Source: a virus
Direction: 5' to 3' (one strand)
IMG/VR virus record: IMGVR_UViG_3300022602_000031
Span: 116,050-180,049 of that record
DNA length: 64,000 bases
This document shows positions 1-9,360 of the stretch, one piece after another; position 1 is the stretch's first letter, and each line of letters opens with the position of its first letter. Both the position numbers and the translations under genes were made by a program. The notes beneath the pieces were generated by a model. It had not been told where the DNA came from. It searched no databases and saw only the letters and a list, made by a program, of their open reading frames with translations.

Positions 1-475
1 CAGTAATGGGCCTATGTCGCCACTTATTGGCCAGACTATAGTAGTCGGGTTTATAAGGTTTACGCAACGGTCTATGCAGTTTGCTACCTTTAGACCAATT
101 ACAAGGTTTACAACAAGTAACAGTATTTTCCCAATTGGTTTTACCGCCAGCCATACGAGGAATAACGTGATCAATAGTTAGGTCGTGATGATCAAATACT
201 TCATTACAATATTGACAGGTGTATAGATCGCGTAAGTATAAGTTACTACGACTAAACTTAACTGCTTTTTTGTAGTTAAAGTATTCTTTGGTTACGCACA
301 CGCTTGGTACAGGTATTTCTAACTTTTCGCTACGTACAACCCAATTGTCGTAGGTTTCAAGAATAGAAACTCGTTCTAAGAAGTATAATTTGATAGCGTG
401 TTGCCAACTAACGACACTTAAAGGAAGTACGCTAATTGGCTCGTAATTTTGATTTAACAGTAATGTGTTTGACAT
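1..475 (-). CDS. HNH endonuclease, partial (runs off left edge)
   Basis: The reading frame opens with ATG at 475 on the minus strand and stays open to the window edge, giving 158 residues without a stop. The C-terminal half holds a Zn-binding HNH domain: a CQYC pair, then LTIDHVIPR with the H of the DH pair, GGKTNWENTV, and a CCKPCN pair. This arrangement is typical of HNH_5-type nucleases that nick or cut DNA. It lies head to head with the terminase with only 15 bp between the start codons. HNH proteins beside terminases often assist packaging or act as homing enzymes; which applies here cannot be decided. Confidence 0.85.
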   Translation of the reverse strand, partial: MSNTLLLNQNYEPISVLPLSVVSWQHAIKLYFLERVSILETYDNWVVRSEKLEIPVPSVCVTKEYFNYKKAVKFSRSNLYLRDLYTCQYCNEVFDHHDLTIDHVIPRMAGGKTNWENTVTCCKPCNWSKGSKLHRPLRKPYKPDYYSLANKWRHRPIT

Positions 476-490
476 TAAATATATTTAACT

Positions 491-2053
491 ATGAGTAAAG
501 AACTAGAAACAGCAATTATTAAGGCACCCTATAAACGGATGTCTTATACCGAAGAACAAATACTAGAAATAGCTAGGTGCGCCGATCCTATAACCGGCCC
601 CCAACATTTTTTAGATCATTATTTCTTTATACAACACCCAACTAAAGGTGCGATTCAATATCACCCTTTTGAGTACCAAGAGCGACTCATTGAATCATAT
701 CACAATTATAGATTCTCTATAAGCCTAATGCCTAGACAAACGGGCAAATCAACTACAGCCGCTGGCTACTTATTATGGTATGCTATGTTTGTTCCTGACA
801 GTACTATTTTAGTGGCCGCACACAAGTATTTAGGCGCACAGGAAATCATGCAACGTGTTCGGTACGCCTACGAAAACTGTCCTGACTTTATTAGAGCAGG
901 TGTAACTAGTTATAACAAAGGATCGTTAGACTTTGAAAACGGAAGTCGTATCGTAAGTCAGACAACAACAGAAAACACAGGTCGTGGTATGTCCATATCA
1001 CTACTATACTGTGACGAGTTTGCGTTCGTTCGACCAACTATTGCTAGTGAATTCTGGACTTCTATTACACCTACACTAGCAACTGGTGGTAAATGTATTA
1101 TTACATCAACACCAAATTCAGACGAAGATCAGTTTGCGCAGATCTGGCGTGGTGCCAACAAGACACTGGATATGAATGGCAACGAAACAGAACTAGGTAT
1201 TAATGGATTTAAAGCATTCCGTAGCCGTTGGGAAGAACATCCAGAGCGTGATGAATTTTGGGCCGCACAGATGCGAGCACAGTTAGGCGAAGAACGTTTC
1301 CGCCGCGAGATGGAATGTGAATTCATTATCTATGATGAAACATTAATCAACCCATTGAAATTAGTTGAGATGGCCGGTATTGACCCAGTAGAACGACAAG
1401 GGCAGGTGCGTTGGTATAAAAAGCCAGCTAAAGATCATACTTACTTTATTGCATTGGATCCAAGTTTGGGCACTGGTGGAGACCCAAGTGCTATACAGGT
1501 ATTTGAAATGCCAGGATGTAAACAGGTAGCTGAATGGTGTGATAATAAAACTCCAGTACAACGTCAGGTACGTATCTTACAAGAAATTTGTAGTTACATA
1601 TCAGATAGTATTGGTACACAAAATAACATTTACTATTCTGTAGAAAACAATACATTAGGCGAAGCCGCATTAGTAGCCATCGCTGAAATTGGTGAAGAAA
1701 ACTACAAGGGTATATTTTTAAGTGAACCAGCACGTACTGGAAATGTACGTAGATACCGTAAAGGGTTTAATACATCACAGAAAGTAAAATTAACTGCCTG
1801 TAGTAAGCTAAAAAGTCTAGTAGAAACTAATCGTATGTTTCTTGCTAGTAAAGCACTAATTAGCGAGTTAAAAACCTTTGTTGCTAGCGGAAACAGCTAT
1901 GCGGCTAAATTGGGCGAGCACGATGACTTGGTTATGTCTACTATTCTTGCTATTAGAATGATGCAAACCCTACAAAATTACGACGCCGCGCTAGACGCTG
2001 AAATTAAGGACGCTAACGAGTTCATTGAGCCTATGCCATTCATAATGATCTGA
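491..2053 (+). CDS. terL: terminase large subunit (T4 gp17-like)
   Basis: DNA-packaging motor ATPase and nuclease, 520 residues. The N-terminal ATPase has Walker A PRQTGKST at residues 81-88, Walker B LLYCDE at 171-176 and the coupling motif TSTPN at 205-209. The RNase H-like nuclease shows the acidic residues D323 (ALDPSLGTGGD), E385 (YSVENNTLG) and D478/D479 (EHDDLVMS). The order and spacing match T4 gp17, although the protein is shorter than T4's roughly 610 residues. It would act at the portal during head filling. The next gene starts 11 bp downstream behind a late-promoter motif. Confidence 0.96.
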   Translation: MSKELETAIIKAPYKRMSYTEEQILEIARCADPITGPQHFLDHYFFIQHPTKGAIQYHPFEYQERLIESYHNYRFSISLMPRQTGKSTTAAGYLLWYAMFVPDSTILVAAHKYLGAQEIMQRVRYAYENCPDFIRAGVTSYNKGSLDFENGSRIVSQTTTENTGRGMSISLLYCDEFAFVRPTIASEFWTSITPTLATGGKCIITSTPNSDEDQFAQIWRGANKTLDMNGNETELGINGFKAFRSRWEEHPERDEFWAAQMRAQLGEERFRREMECEFIIYDETLINPLKLVEMAGIDPVERQGQVRWYKKPAKDHTYFIALDPSLGTGGDPSAIQVFEMPGCKQVAEWCDNKTPVQRQVRILQEICSYISDSIGTQNNIYYSVENNTLGEAALVAIAEIGEENYKGIFLSEPARTGNVRRYRKGFNTSQKVKLTACSKLKSLVETNRMFLASKALISELKTFVASGNSYAAKLGEHDDLVMSTILAIRMMQTLQNYDAALDAEIKDANEFIEPMPFIMI

Positions 2054-2060
2054 TAAATAG
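2052..2060 (+). promoter_or_regulatory. T4-type late promoter (GATAAATAG)
   Basis: GATAAATA differs from the T4 late promoter TATAAATA (read by gp55 sigma) only at the first base. It overlaps the end of terL, and the next ATG is 4 bp past the motif, so a transcript from here would have almost no leader. Confidence 0.5.
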
Positions 2061-2064
2061 TTTT

Positions 2065-3522
2065 ATGTCTAAAGAAATTGAATCTATATCCGCCGCACTA
2101 TTTGATAAAATACGTTCACGCTTTACTAATGTAACGCTGGGCGACGAAAACGCCAAGGCTGAAACAGATCCTGAGAAGGCTCGCTTTTTTAACTTTGTAT
2201 ATACCTCCGAAGACGGTGCTGAATTTGGCAACGTAACTATTAGTCTAATCGATGAAACCAGTTTAAAAGTATACTATGGCACAAATATATCTGGCGAAAT
2301 GGACCGCGAACAACGCAAAACTTGGTATGAATTTTTACGTAATCTAAGACTATTTGCCAAACGCAATTTACTTACATTCGACACACGAGATATTAATAAA
2401 TCAAATCTAGATCTTAACGACGTTAAACAACAGGCTAAATCCGACAATGTTTATTCCACTGATGAAATGCCAGTGACAGAAAGTCGTATTAATTACAGTG
2501 GCTCAAGCCGTCATAGCTATGCTCACGTTGGCGAATGTAAATTAATTATTCGCCATACAGGAGCAGTAGACGAAGATGTGCAAGGCGCCCGCACAAGACA
2601 TATACAAGAAATATTTGTTGAAACACACCGCGGCGAAAGATTCTTATTAAACCACACTAACCTACACGGCGCCGTAGCAATGGCTAACCATTTAAGCGAA
2701 GGTGGCACACCTTATGATGAAATAGCTGAAAGCATTGACAATATGGTTTATGAAATGAACTGTATGCGTCATTTTGTACGTAGCTCAAAGCGTCGCCAAT
2801 TTGAAGATCAAGAAACTGTTGATATGACACAGGCGGCCATTGATCACTATGAAAATTTAAAAAGTCGTTTAAAACATTTACGCAGTAAACGTTATTATGA
2901 TCAGTATGTTAAAGAGTTTACTCCAGCTGAAAATATCGAAGATGGCTTTGACGCTGACGCACTCAAAGAACGTTTTGTTAAAAAGATCTATGACAGTCGT
3001 TTTGATGAAGCATTGCCAATTGTCTATCGTGAATACAAGCGTCGCCAAAATAGTCTAAGCAGTGAACTAGAAGAGTGGGCCGAAGATGTGACAGAGTCTA
3101 CTTGGACTAAGCCAGACAACAAAGAAAAAATTGAAGCACTACGTGAAATATTAAAAACACCATTACTAGTTGGTATCGACGGAATTGATGCTACTGCTAA
3201 AATAGAACCTATCATTGGCAGTGATGAATTAAATGACAAAATTGAAGCATTGGCTGGCCCCGAAGGCCAAGGACCCGACGCCGACGCACGTGGACTAGTT
3301 AAAGAGTGGCTAGTACAAAATATGCCACAACTATTACGTGATTTAGAAGTAGGCGAAAAAAATGTAGCCGACGCCCAAACCAATTGGGCACAACCTGTAA
3401 GCCCACAACAATCAAACGATAACGAATATGGTAGCCAACCAAATCATCCTAATGTCAGTAATATGACCATGGAAGACACTGACAGTTTGGACTTTATTCG
3501 CAGTCTTGCTGGCATTCGCTAA
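2065..3522 (+). CDS. conserved T4-like phage protein, function unknown
   Basis: A 485-residue acidic, soluble protein without a recognised catalytic motif, signal peptide or membrane segment. The first third is beta-rich (residues 40-110), the middle (225-330) is rich in Arg/Lys and helical, and the C-terminus (about 435-470) is a low-complexity Gln/Asn/Pro segment ending in a short helix. It directly follows terL behind a GATAAATA late-promoter motif, so late expression and a role in the virion or packaging are plausible. I recall similar terminase-adjacent proteins in aquatic T4-like phages without known function. Confidence 0.8.
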   Translation: MSKEIESISAALFDKIRSRFTNVTLGDENAKAETDPEKARFFNFVYTSEDGAEFGNVTISLIDETSLKVYYGTNISGEMDREQRKTWYEFLRNLRLFAKRNLLTFDTRDINKSNLDLNDVKQQAKSDNVYSTDEMPVTESRINYSGSSRHSYAHVGECKLIIRHTGAVDEDVQGARTRHIQEIFVETHRGERFLLNHTNLHGAVAMANHLSEGGTPYDEIAESIDNMVYEMNCMRHFVRSSKRRQFEDQETVDMTQAAIDHYENLKSRLKHLRSKRYYDQYVKEFTPAENIEDGFDADALKERFVKKIYDSRFDEALPIVYREYKRRQNSLSSELEEWAEDVTESTWTKPDNKEKIEALREILKTPLLVGIDGIDATAKIEPIIGSDELNDKIEALAGPEGQGPDADARGLVKEWLVQNMPQLLRDLEVGEKNVADAQTNWAQPVSPQQSNDNEYGSQPNHPNVSNMTMEDTDSLDFIRSLAGIR

Positions 3523-3533
3523 TAAGTATATGC

Positions 3534-4547
3534 ATGGAAATAATCAAAGCCACTAATGGCTTTCCTTATGCTTGGAAAGCGGGCCGTGTTGAACGACTTA
3601 TACGCAGTATACTAGAAACCAAAGCCCAAGAACAACTTAATGTCAATCGTGTAATGATTGTCAATCCAACCTGGCTACACGAAACTAATCTAGCCGAAGA
3701 CATCCAAAATACCCGTCCAGATTTTATTATCTGTCATAACTTTGTAGATCCTGCTGTACCAAAAATATTTGAAGCAATACAAAACAGTGGCGTGCCGTAC
3801 ATTATACTAGGTAACAGTGAGCAATATCGTTTAGACTTTTGGGCAATGGTCTGTGACTTTTATTTTCAAGACTATACCGAGCAAGATGTAGAAGTACAGT
3901 CCGGCGCACGTAAATTTATCTGCTTAAATCGTAAACCACACCCACATCGTGTAGCACTAGTCAATCAATTATTACCATTGAAAGATTTGGGCTACATAAG
4001 TTTAGGTACACCGGGTAGCCCTATTACTATCGAAGAAGAATTCAGCGACGATCAAGGCATCCGCGACGAATATCAAAATTTAGGTGTCGAACGTTTTGTA
4101 AGCAATCAAATACGCAATGATATTTTTAGTCTCGGCAGTCTTGAAGTATGGCGTCGTAGTTTCTTATGCTTAGTAACAGAAACAGAATTCAGTAATGCTA
4201 ATCCTGGCAATTTTTTTACCAGCGAAAAAACATTTAAACCTATTATAGGTATGCGACCATTTTTTATATATGGGCAACCACAGTTACGTGCTTATTTAAA
4301 AGCCGAAGGGTTTGACATATTTGAAGATATATTTGATTACAGTATAGTAAACAATTCTGCCGCAGATCCTATGCAACAGCAACAGTACGCACAGGTAGCA
4401 ATAAACGCTATTACACAACTTGGCGACCCAGTGGAATTGTATCGCCGGCATTTTTATCGATTCCAACAAAACAAAGCTAGATTTCATACTTACGTATACA
4501 AACAATGGCAACGACTCAATGAACTTGATCTACGACAATTTATTTGA
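3534..4547 (+). CDS. glycosyltransferase-like protein (FTSEKTFKP family), paralog 1
   Basis: 337 residues. The C-terminal half carries a block with the pattern LVTETEFS, FTSEKTFKPII, RPFFIYGQP, then FDIFEDIFDYS. This block resembles the nucleotide-sugar binding half of exostosin/GT10-like glycosyltransferases seen in large phages. The same block recurs in the proteins at 5283-6239 and 36893-37987, so the phage carries three diverged copies. The preceding FICLNRKPHPHR segment is also typical of this group. The likely role is transfer of a sugar to a phage or host glycan; the substrate is unknown. It follows the previous gene by 11 bp and overlaps the next by 29 bp. Confidence 0.6.
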   Translation: MEIIKATNGFPYAWKAGRVERLIRSILETKAQEQLNVNRVMIVNPTWLHETNLAEDIQNTRPDFIICHNFVDPAVPKIFEAIQNSGVPYIILGNSEQYRLDFWAMVCDFYFQDYTEQDVEVQSGARKFICLNRKPHPHRVALVNQLLPLKDLGYISLGTPGSPITIEEEFSDDQGIRDEYQNLGVERFVSNQIRNDIFSLGSLEVWRRSFLCLVTETEFSNANPGNFFTSEKTFKPIIGMRPFFIYGQPQLRAYLKAEGFDIFEDIFDYSIVNNSAADPMQQQQYAQVAINAITQLGDPVELYRRHFYRFQQNKARFHTYVYKQWQRLNELDLRQFI

Positions 4548-5286
4548 TGTCCCACAGTGGAGTCTTGTTAACAATCCTTTTTATCAGTATGACCGCGGAA
4601 GTCAACATACTCTAATCACTGTTGGTGATTCGTGGACCTGGGGTGATAGTCTGGGTAAAACCAAAGTGCGAAATCAAATCGATGACGAAGCATATAGACT
4701 CAAACACGTGTATGGAAATATTGTCAGCGAACAACTTGGGTATAATTGGGCTAATTTGGCGTTACCTGGTGCTAGTAATGCTAGAGTGCTCAATTGGTTG
4801 TTTCGATATCTCGATAGGCTAATAAACGAAGACGTTACCTGTGTAATAACATTAACAGAATCAGGGCGCCACGAAGAACTTAGATTTGTTGACTACACAC
4901 GTACACAACAGCAAACATTAGAAATCATACTAGATCATACCTACGATCGTATTGCCATAATGCAGGCTAAATTTCCTAGTATTAAATTTATTGTAGCACA
5001 TAACTTTACAGACAGTCGCCCGTCCACAATTCCCATACTTGAAAAATCTTGGCTGGAAGTGTTGTTAAACAAACAGATTCAAAAAGACACGCACATTGTT
5101 GTGTCAGAACACATTGAACAAATGAATTACGATCGGTGGTATGCTGATGTTGCTGAAATTGTAGATAGAGCCAATGATAGAATTGATTTGTTGGACAGTT
5201 GCGATTATTGTAATACTGGTGATACAAGACACCCCAATGAACAAGGCCACAATTTGTGGGCCAACTACTTATTAACACAATTATGA
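4519..5286 (+). CDS. SGNH/GDSL-like hydrolase, copy 1
   Basis: 255 residues from the ATG at 4519; a longer in-frame start exists upstream, but it would overlap the previous gene more deeply. Block I is ITVGDSWTWGDS near residue 33 with the nucleophile Ser in GDSW, block II is LALPGASN, and block V is DTRHPNEQGH with the catalytic Asp and His near the C-terminus. These are the marks of an SGNH esterase or acyl hydrolase. There is no signal peptide, so it acts in the cytoplasm or in the particle. It sits between two glycosyltransferase-like genes, which suggests removal or transfer of acyl groups on sugars. Confidence 0.7.
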   Translation: MNLIYDNLFDVPQWSLVNNPFYQYDRGSQHTLITVGDSWTWGDSLGKTKVRNQIDDEAYRLKHVYGNIVSEQLGYNWANLALPGASNARVLNWLFRYLDRLINEDVTCVITLTESGRHEELRFVDYTRTQQQTLEIILDHTYDRIAIMQAKFPSIKFIVAHNFTDSRPSTIPILEKSWLEVLLNKQIQKDTHIVVSEHIEQMNYDRWYADVAEIVDRANDRIDLLDSCDYCNTGDTRHPNEQGHNLWANYLLTQL

Positions 5287-6239
5287 TCGAACAGGCCGTT
5301 ACCGTCACTGACACAGAGATACTGATACTAGCACAGTTCTTTATACACAAAGACTTTGCGGTAACCAAACGCGACGTGTTACTGGATATACTAGGGCGAC
5401 ACTATCGAGACCAAACGGTACGCATACGATTACTAGACGGGGAAAACAGCAACTTCAGTGGGTTTACAGATTTTCTGTTATGGATTAGTCAAAACCTAAA
5501 CATACCTCGAGAACGTTTTATCATCGAAAGTCACAGACCCGATGAGCCCTTCCCACACTCAAAACTACGTTTGGGAATTTTTATCAGTGTCAATCAATAC
5601 TTGCCAACTATAGTACCCGATCTAGGCCAGGCACGTTTTGTTGGAACTCTATTAGGTAGATACAATATAAATCGAGTTAGATTAGCCTACGAATTAGATT
5701 GTGCTTTCCCCGACGATACATACATAACATTTCAACCAAAGTTAGATTTTGTTGTTAGGGACCTACAGCATTTTGGTAGCTTATATCAAAATGAATTAGC
5801 GTGGCTACACAACAAACAATTTGACATTGATTTACAAAGCCGTCATCATATGGGAATGATAGACTGGCCTGAAAGTTGTCAGGCCTACGGAAATGTATGG
5901 AACCAGTATCAAATTGAAGTTGTATCCGAGACAGACAGCATAAGCGATTATTGGTTTACTGAAAAGACTGCTAACTGTTTGGCAACAGGTAAACCGTTTG
6001 TACTAGTAGCCGGCACGGGTAGCCTACAACGCCTGCGTGATATGGGTTTCCAAACATTTGGGGAAGTTTTAGATGAGTCCTACGATTTAGCCAAACACCC
6101 ATACGAACGCATTAAACGCTTGACAACCAGCCTACAACAGTTGTATACTAGCCCAAGTAAAGCAGATGATTTAAAACAGCTTTACCGTTTGGCTAGCCAA
6201 AATATTGAACATTATCGACAATTTTCAGTTCGGCAATAA
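5283..6239 (+). CDS. glycosyltransferase-like protein (FTEKT family), paralog 2
   Basis: 318 residues. The start is the ATG in the ATGA overlap with the previous stop, which indicates translational coupling. The C-terminal block reads VVSETDSISDYWFTEKTANCLATG, split here only in wording, followed by KPFVLVAGTGSL, MGFQTFGEVLDESYDLA and YERIKRL. It aligns well with the protein at 36893-37987 (FPTEKTYKSL, FRTFGPWIDESYDLADYP) and less closely with 3534-4547. The N-terminal third is divergent. A sugar transferase role is inferred from this family; the acceptor is unknown. Confidence 0.6.
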   Translation: MIEQAVTVTDTEILILAQFFIHKDFAVTKRDVLLDILGRHYRDQTVRIRLLDGENSNFSGFTDFLLWISQNLNIPRERFIIESHRPDEPFPHSKLRLGIFISVNQYLPTIVPDLGQARFVGTLLGRYNINRVRLAYELDCAFPDDTYITFQPKLDFVVRDLQHFGSLYQNELAWLHNKQFDIDLQSRHHMGMIDWPESCQAYGNVWNQYQIEVVSETDSISDYWFTEKTANCLATGKPFVLVAGTGSLQRLRDMGFQTFGEVLDESYDLAKHPYERIKRLTTSLQQLYTSPSKADDLKQLYRLASQNIEHYRQFSVRQ

Positions 6240-6256
6240 AAATTCTAAAAAATTGT

Positions 6257-6286
6257 TTGACAAGCTAAATATTATTGTTATATACT
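6257..6286 (+). promoter_or_regulatory. sigma70-type promoter for gp32
   Basis: TTGACA at 6257-6262, an 18-bp spacer and TATACT at 6281-6286. The leader of about 55 nt ends in an AAAGGA ribosome site 9 bp before the gp32-like start. Confidence 0.75.
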
Positions 6287-6347
6287 TGCAGGGTGCTTGT
6301 ATATATCTAGGCATATTATTAAGACCATCTTATAAAGGAAAAACATT

Positions 6348-7340
6348 ATGGCAATGACATTAGCAGAAATCCGCGCAAAACTTCAAGCAAACGAAAATCG
6401 CGGTCAAGGTAGTAAACAATCAGGTGGCGACAACGCTATCTATCCACACTGGAACATCGCAGAAGGTTCCACAACTCGAGTAAGATTCCTCCCAGACGGT
6501 AACACAAGTAACAGCTTCTTTTGGGCTGAGCGAGCAATGATTAATTTAGAGTTCGCAGGTGTAAAAGGTCAGGTTGACAGCAAACGTGTAACAGTCAAAG
6601 TTCCTTGTATGGAAATGTACGGAGAACAATGTCCAATTTTAGCTGAGGTACGTCCTTGGTTTAAAGATCCAAGTTTAGAAGATATGGGTCGTAAGTATTG
6701 GAAAAAGAAGAGTTATGTATTCCAAGGTTTTGTACGTGAAAACGCACTGACAGATGATACAACTCCAGAGAACCCAATCCGTCGCTTTACTATCAGCCCA
6801 CAGATTTTTAATATCATTAAAGCGGCATTGATGGATCCAGAGATGGAAGAATTGCCAACTGACTACGGTCGTGGCCTAGATTTCCAAATTGTTAAAACAT
6901 CCAAAGGTGGCTATGCTGACTACTCTACAAGTAAGTGGTCACGTAAAGAATCTGCTCTTACAGCAGAAGAACAAGCCGCTATTGATCAATTCGGTCTATT
7001 TAATCTGTCAGACTTCTTACCTAAGAAGCCAACTGAAGCAGACTTAAAAGTATTGGTAGAAATGTTCCACGCTAGTGTCGAAGGCGAGCCATATGACGCC
7101 GAGCGTTGGGGTGCTTACTACAAACCATTTGGTTTAGATGTTGGTAATGCTAGTAAGCCAGCGGCACCAGCGGCCGATGATGCTGACGAAACACCAGCAC
7201 CTGTAGCCAAAGCGGCTCCAGCAGTAGACGAAGATGATACACCAGCTCCTACAGCTCCAGTGGCAGCTCCGGCAGCGGCACCATCCAGTCAACGTGCTGA
7301 AGACATCCTAGCGATGATCCGTAATCGCCAAAAGCAGTAA
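6348..7340 (+). CDS. 32: single-stranded DNA-binding protein (T4 gp32-like)
   Basis: 330 residues. It binds ssDNA cooperatively at the replication fork and in recombination with UvsX and UvsY. The core (about 28-250) follows the cyanophage/T4 gp32 pattern: YPHWNI, TRVRFLPDG, FFWAERAMI, VPCMEMYGEQCP, RRFTISPQIF and DYGRGLDFQI. Only two cysteines (C87, C95) remain of the T4 zinc-site set, so zinc binding may be lost. The tail (about 260-330) is rich in Ala, Pro and acidic residues and ends with a helix, as expected for the protein-interaction tail. It has its own strong promoter, AAAGGA ribosome site and a following stem-loop. Confidence 0.9.
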   Translation: MAMTLAEIRAKLQANENRGQGSKQSGGDNAIYPHWNIAEGSTTRVRFLPDGNTSNSFFWAERAMINLEFAGVKGQVDSKRVTVKVPCMEMYGEQCPILAEVRPWFKDPSLEDMGRKYWKKKSYVFQGFVRENALTDDTTPENPIRRFTISPQIFNIIKAALMDPEMEELPTDYGRGLDFQIVKTSKGGYADYSTSKWSRKESALTAEEQAAIDQFGLFNLSDFLPKKPTEADLKVLVEMFHASVEGEPYDAERWGAYYKPFGLDVGNASKPAAPAADDADETPAPVAKAAPAVDEDDTPAPTAPVAAPAAAPSSQRAEDILAMIRNRQKQ

Positions 7341-7361
7341 TAATATAGCTTGTGTCTAAAA

Positions 7362-7387
7362 TAGTGGGGGAAGACGATCCCCCACTA
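7362..7387 (+). terminator. stem-loop after gp32
   Basis: A perfect 10-bp stem (TAGTGGGGGA / TCCCCCACTA) with a 6-base loop. Only a weak T-rich tail follows (CCTGTTTATG), so it may act as an mRNA-stabilising 3' end or a leaky terminator. Confidence 0.6.
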
Positions 7388-7394
7388 CCTGTTT

Positions 7395-8006
7395 ATGTTA
7401 TCATACATTGACCCGATACTGTTCCCAGACGAGTGCGAGATACTTGAAATATCTCCAATGAACTACGTCTATCCTATTTTTAAAAACGGTAGTAGTGGTC
7501 TTAGAGAAAAAGCTATACGTACACTTACTGCCGACCAGATGCGCAAACTTGGCAACGTAAACATTTATTTGCGTGACCCATTTGAACGTTATGTAAGCGG
7601 AGTACAAACTTACTTACGCTACAATCCACATCTTGATCGCACAACAGCATTGACAATGATTGATCAATACCTGTTCTTAGATCGACACTTTGCTCTACAG
7701 TTCCATTGGATAGTAAACTTACAAAGATTTGCGGATGATCTATGGATGACCTTTTTACCAATGTCGGAGCTCAACGATAACATCAATGAAACTTGGAACA
7801 CTATCAGTAGAGATGAAACATTAATAGAGTATTTCAGCAATAATAAAAAATTACAGTTTTATCTAATGCTAGATAAAATCCTATTAGATTTTATAGGGCA
7901 ACCATCTAAGATGACAATGATACTAGCACACATTAAAGTAGAGTATCCTGAACTATACGCAGAAATAATTCAACGAAGCAGAAACTTATGCGCTGTCCTA
8001 GACTAG
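7395..8006 (+). CDS. sulfotransferase-like protein
   Basis: 203 residues. The N-terminal half has YPIFKNGSSGLREKA near residues 26-40, which resembles the 5'-phosphosulfate binding loop of PAPS sulfotransferases, and NVNIYLRDPFERYVSGVQTYL near 55-75, the 3'-phosphate binding segment (R-x-P-x-R-x-x-S). It is shorter than typical sulfotransferases and resembles small phage versions. The acceptor is unknown; neighbouring radical-SAM genes suggest that it belongs to a tailoring pathway. It overlaps the next gene by 19 bp. Confidence 0.55.
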   Translation: MLSYIDPILFPDECEILEISPMNYVYPIFKNGSSGLREKAIRTLTADQMRKLGNVNIYLRDPFERYVSGVQTYLRYNPHLDRTTALTMIDQYLFLDRHFALQFHWIVNLQRFADDLWMTFLPMSELNDNINETWNTISRDETLIEYFSNNKKLQFYLMLDKILLDFIGQPSKMTMILAHIKVEYPELYAEIIQRSRNLCAVLD

Positions 8007-8872
8007 ATCACTTTGTACGCTTTAATCATAATGGCACAGTTAGTCGCTGTGGGCATATGGTTAATCCTGCACAGTTTGATTCTCTAGCACAAATGGATTC
8101 TAGTGTATGGTTGCGTAAGATTAAAGAACAGTTTGAACAAGACCAATGGCCAAACGAATGCCGTCGTTGCGAAGAAACAGAACGGTTAAATGGTGTTAGT
8201 GTACGTACACACAGTATCGATTTTGACAGCCAACAAACACAGGCAGACTACTTAACAGTTGGTGGTGTACTAGACAATATATGCAACAGCGCCTGTATGA
8301 CTTGCCACGAGGGATTGAGTACAAAGATTGGCAGTCTAAAAAGTAAAACATATACAATAGTAGATAATACCAATCGCTTTTGGGCATTGCCACAAGAACG
8401 TATTGTACACTTAGACCTAAATGGCGGCGAGCCTAGCCATAGTCGAAATTACAAGACAGTTATTAACAACCTACCAGTCACAGTTAAGAGTATTAGATTA
8501 AATACAAATTGTAGCACATTACTAACAGAGCTAGAAGATTTAGTTGCTCGCGGCATTGATGTTACAGTTACAGTAAGCCTAGATGGAATTCAAGAAGTAC
8601 ACGACTTTATACGTTGGCCCATTAAATGGGATAAGTTCTACGCAAATCTTATGGCATATAAGCGTATGCCTGTAAAGTTAAATCTATGGACAACGGTTAG
8701 TGTATTAAATGAACATCAATTACCGGAAATTATCGCCTTTGCACGGTTGCACGGCATTGATCACGAGTACGCATACTTAAAACATCCGGCAGTATTAGAT
8801 GTCAATAATAAAGATCAGGCGTCAATTCAAGCATACATACAAGAACAAAAGAAGTTACGAGGCATAGAATGA
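7988..8872 (+). CDS. radical SAM protein with N-terminal Cys cluster (twitch type), 1 of 3
   Basis: 294 residues. The radical-SAM [4Fe-4S] motif is C99-x3-C103-x2-C106 (CNSACMTC), followed by NGGEP at about 145-149 for SAM binding. The barrel continues with IRLNTNCS and VTVSLDGIQEVHD. An N-terminal set of Cys (C3, C21, C58, C61; RCGHM and ECRRC) looks like a SPASM/twitch auxiliary cluster placed in front of the barrel, as in several phage and metagenomic radical-SAM proteins. It would act in the cytoplasm on an unknown substrate. It is the first of three such genes between gp32 and uvsX. Confidence 0.8.
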   Translation: MRCPRLDHFVRFNHNGTVSRCGHMVNPAQFDSLAQMDSSVWLRKIKEQFEQDQWPNECRRCEETERLNGVSVRTHSIDFDSQQTQADYLTVGGVLDNICNSACMTCHEGLSTKIGSLKSKTYTIVDNTNRFWALPQERIVHLDLNGGEPSHSRNYKTVINNLPVTVKSIRLNTNCSTLLTELEDLVARGIDVTVTVSLDGIQEVHDFIRWPIKWDKFYANLMAYKRMPVKLNLWTTVSVLNEHQLPEIIAFARLHGIDHEYAYLKHPAVLDVNNKDQASIQAYIQEQKKLRGIE

Positions 8873-9360
8873 AAATAGCAATCACCGGACATACATCAGG
8901 TATTGGGCAAGCACTAGCCGAAGCATACCACGGACACGACATTGTTGGCCTAAGTAAACGTGATGGTAATAATATACGCAATACTCCAAAGATTGCTAGT
9001 TTAATAGAACCTTGTGATATGTTTATTAACAATGCTCAAGAAGGATTTGCACAAACAGAATTATTATTTGAAGTAACTCAACGCTGGGCAACTACTAACA
9101 AACAAATTATAGTTATTAGTACAATGATGACTCAGCAACCTATTAGTAGCATAGAAGGAATGGATGAGTATCGACTACAAAAAGTCGCTCTAGAGCAAGC
9201 AGTGCAACAGTTAAGATTCAAATATCCACAAGGTCCTAAAATTACTATTGTGCGCCCCGGCCGTGTTGATAACCCAAAATTATGGGCAAGAACATTAGTT
9301 GGCCTATTTAGAATGGCCGAATCCAATGGCCTGGCTATCCCGGATATATCTCTAAGATGA
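8869..9360 (+). CDS. short-chain dehydrogenase/reductase, short form
   Basis: 163 residues, shorter than the usual 240-260. It has the NAD(P) loop TGHTSGIGQA at residues 7-16, the NNA motif (INNAQEG), an IVIST strand supplying the active-site Ser, and Y-x3-K (DEYRLQKVALE). The C-terminal substrate part is trimmed. It starts in an ATGA overlap with the previous radical-SAM gene and overlaps the next by four bases, so it is part of the same coupled unit and probably reduces or oxidises the same product. Confidence 0.75.
   Translation: MKIAITGHTSGIGQALAEAYHGHDIVGLSKRDGNNIRNTPKIASLIEPCDMFINNAQEGFAQTELLFEVTQRWATTNKQIIVISTMMTQQPISSIEGMDEYRLQKVALEQAVQQLRFKYPQGPKITIVRPGRVDNPKLWARTLVGLFRMAESNGLAIPDISLR

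Noticed and set aside
4622-4822. Plus-strand frame of 66 codons inside the first SGNH gene
   Set aside because: Alternative-frame shadow; no ribosome site and no motif.
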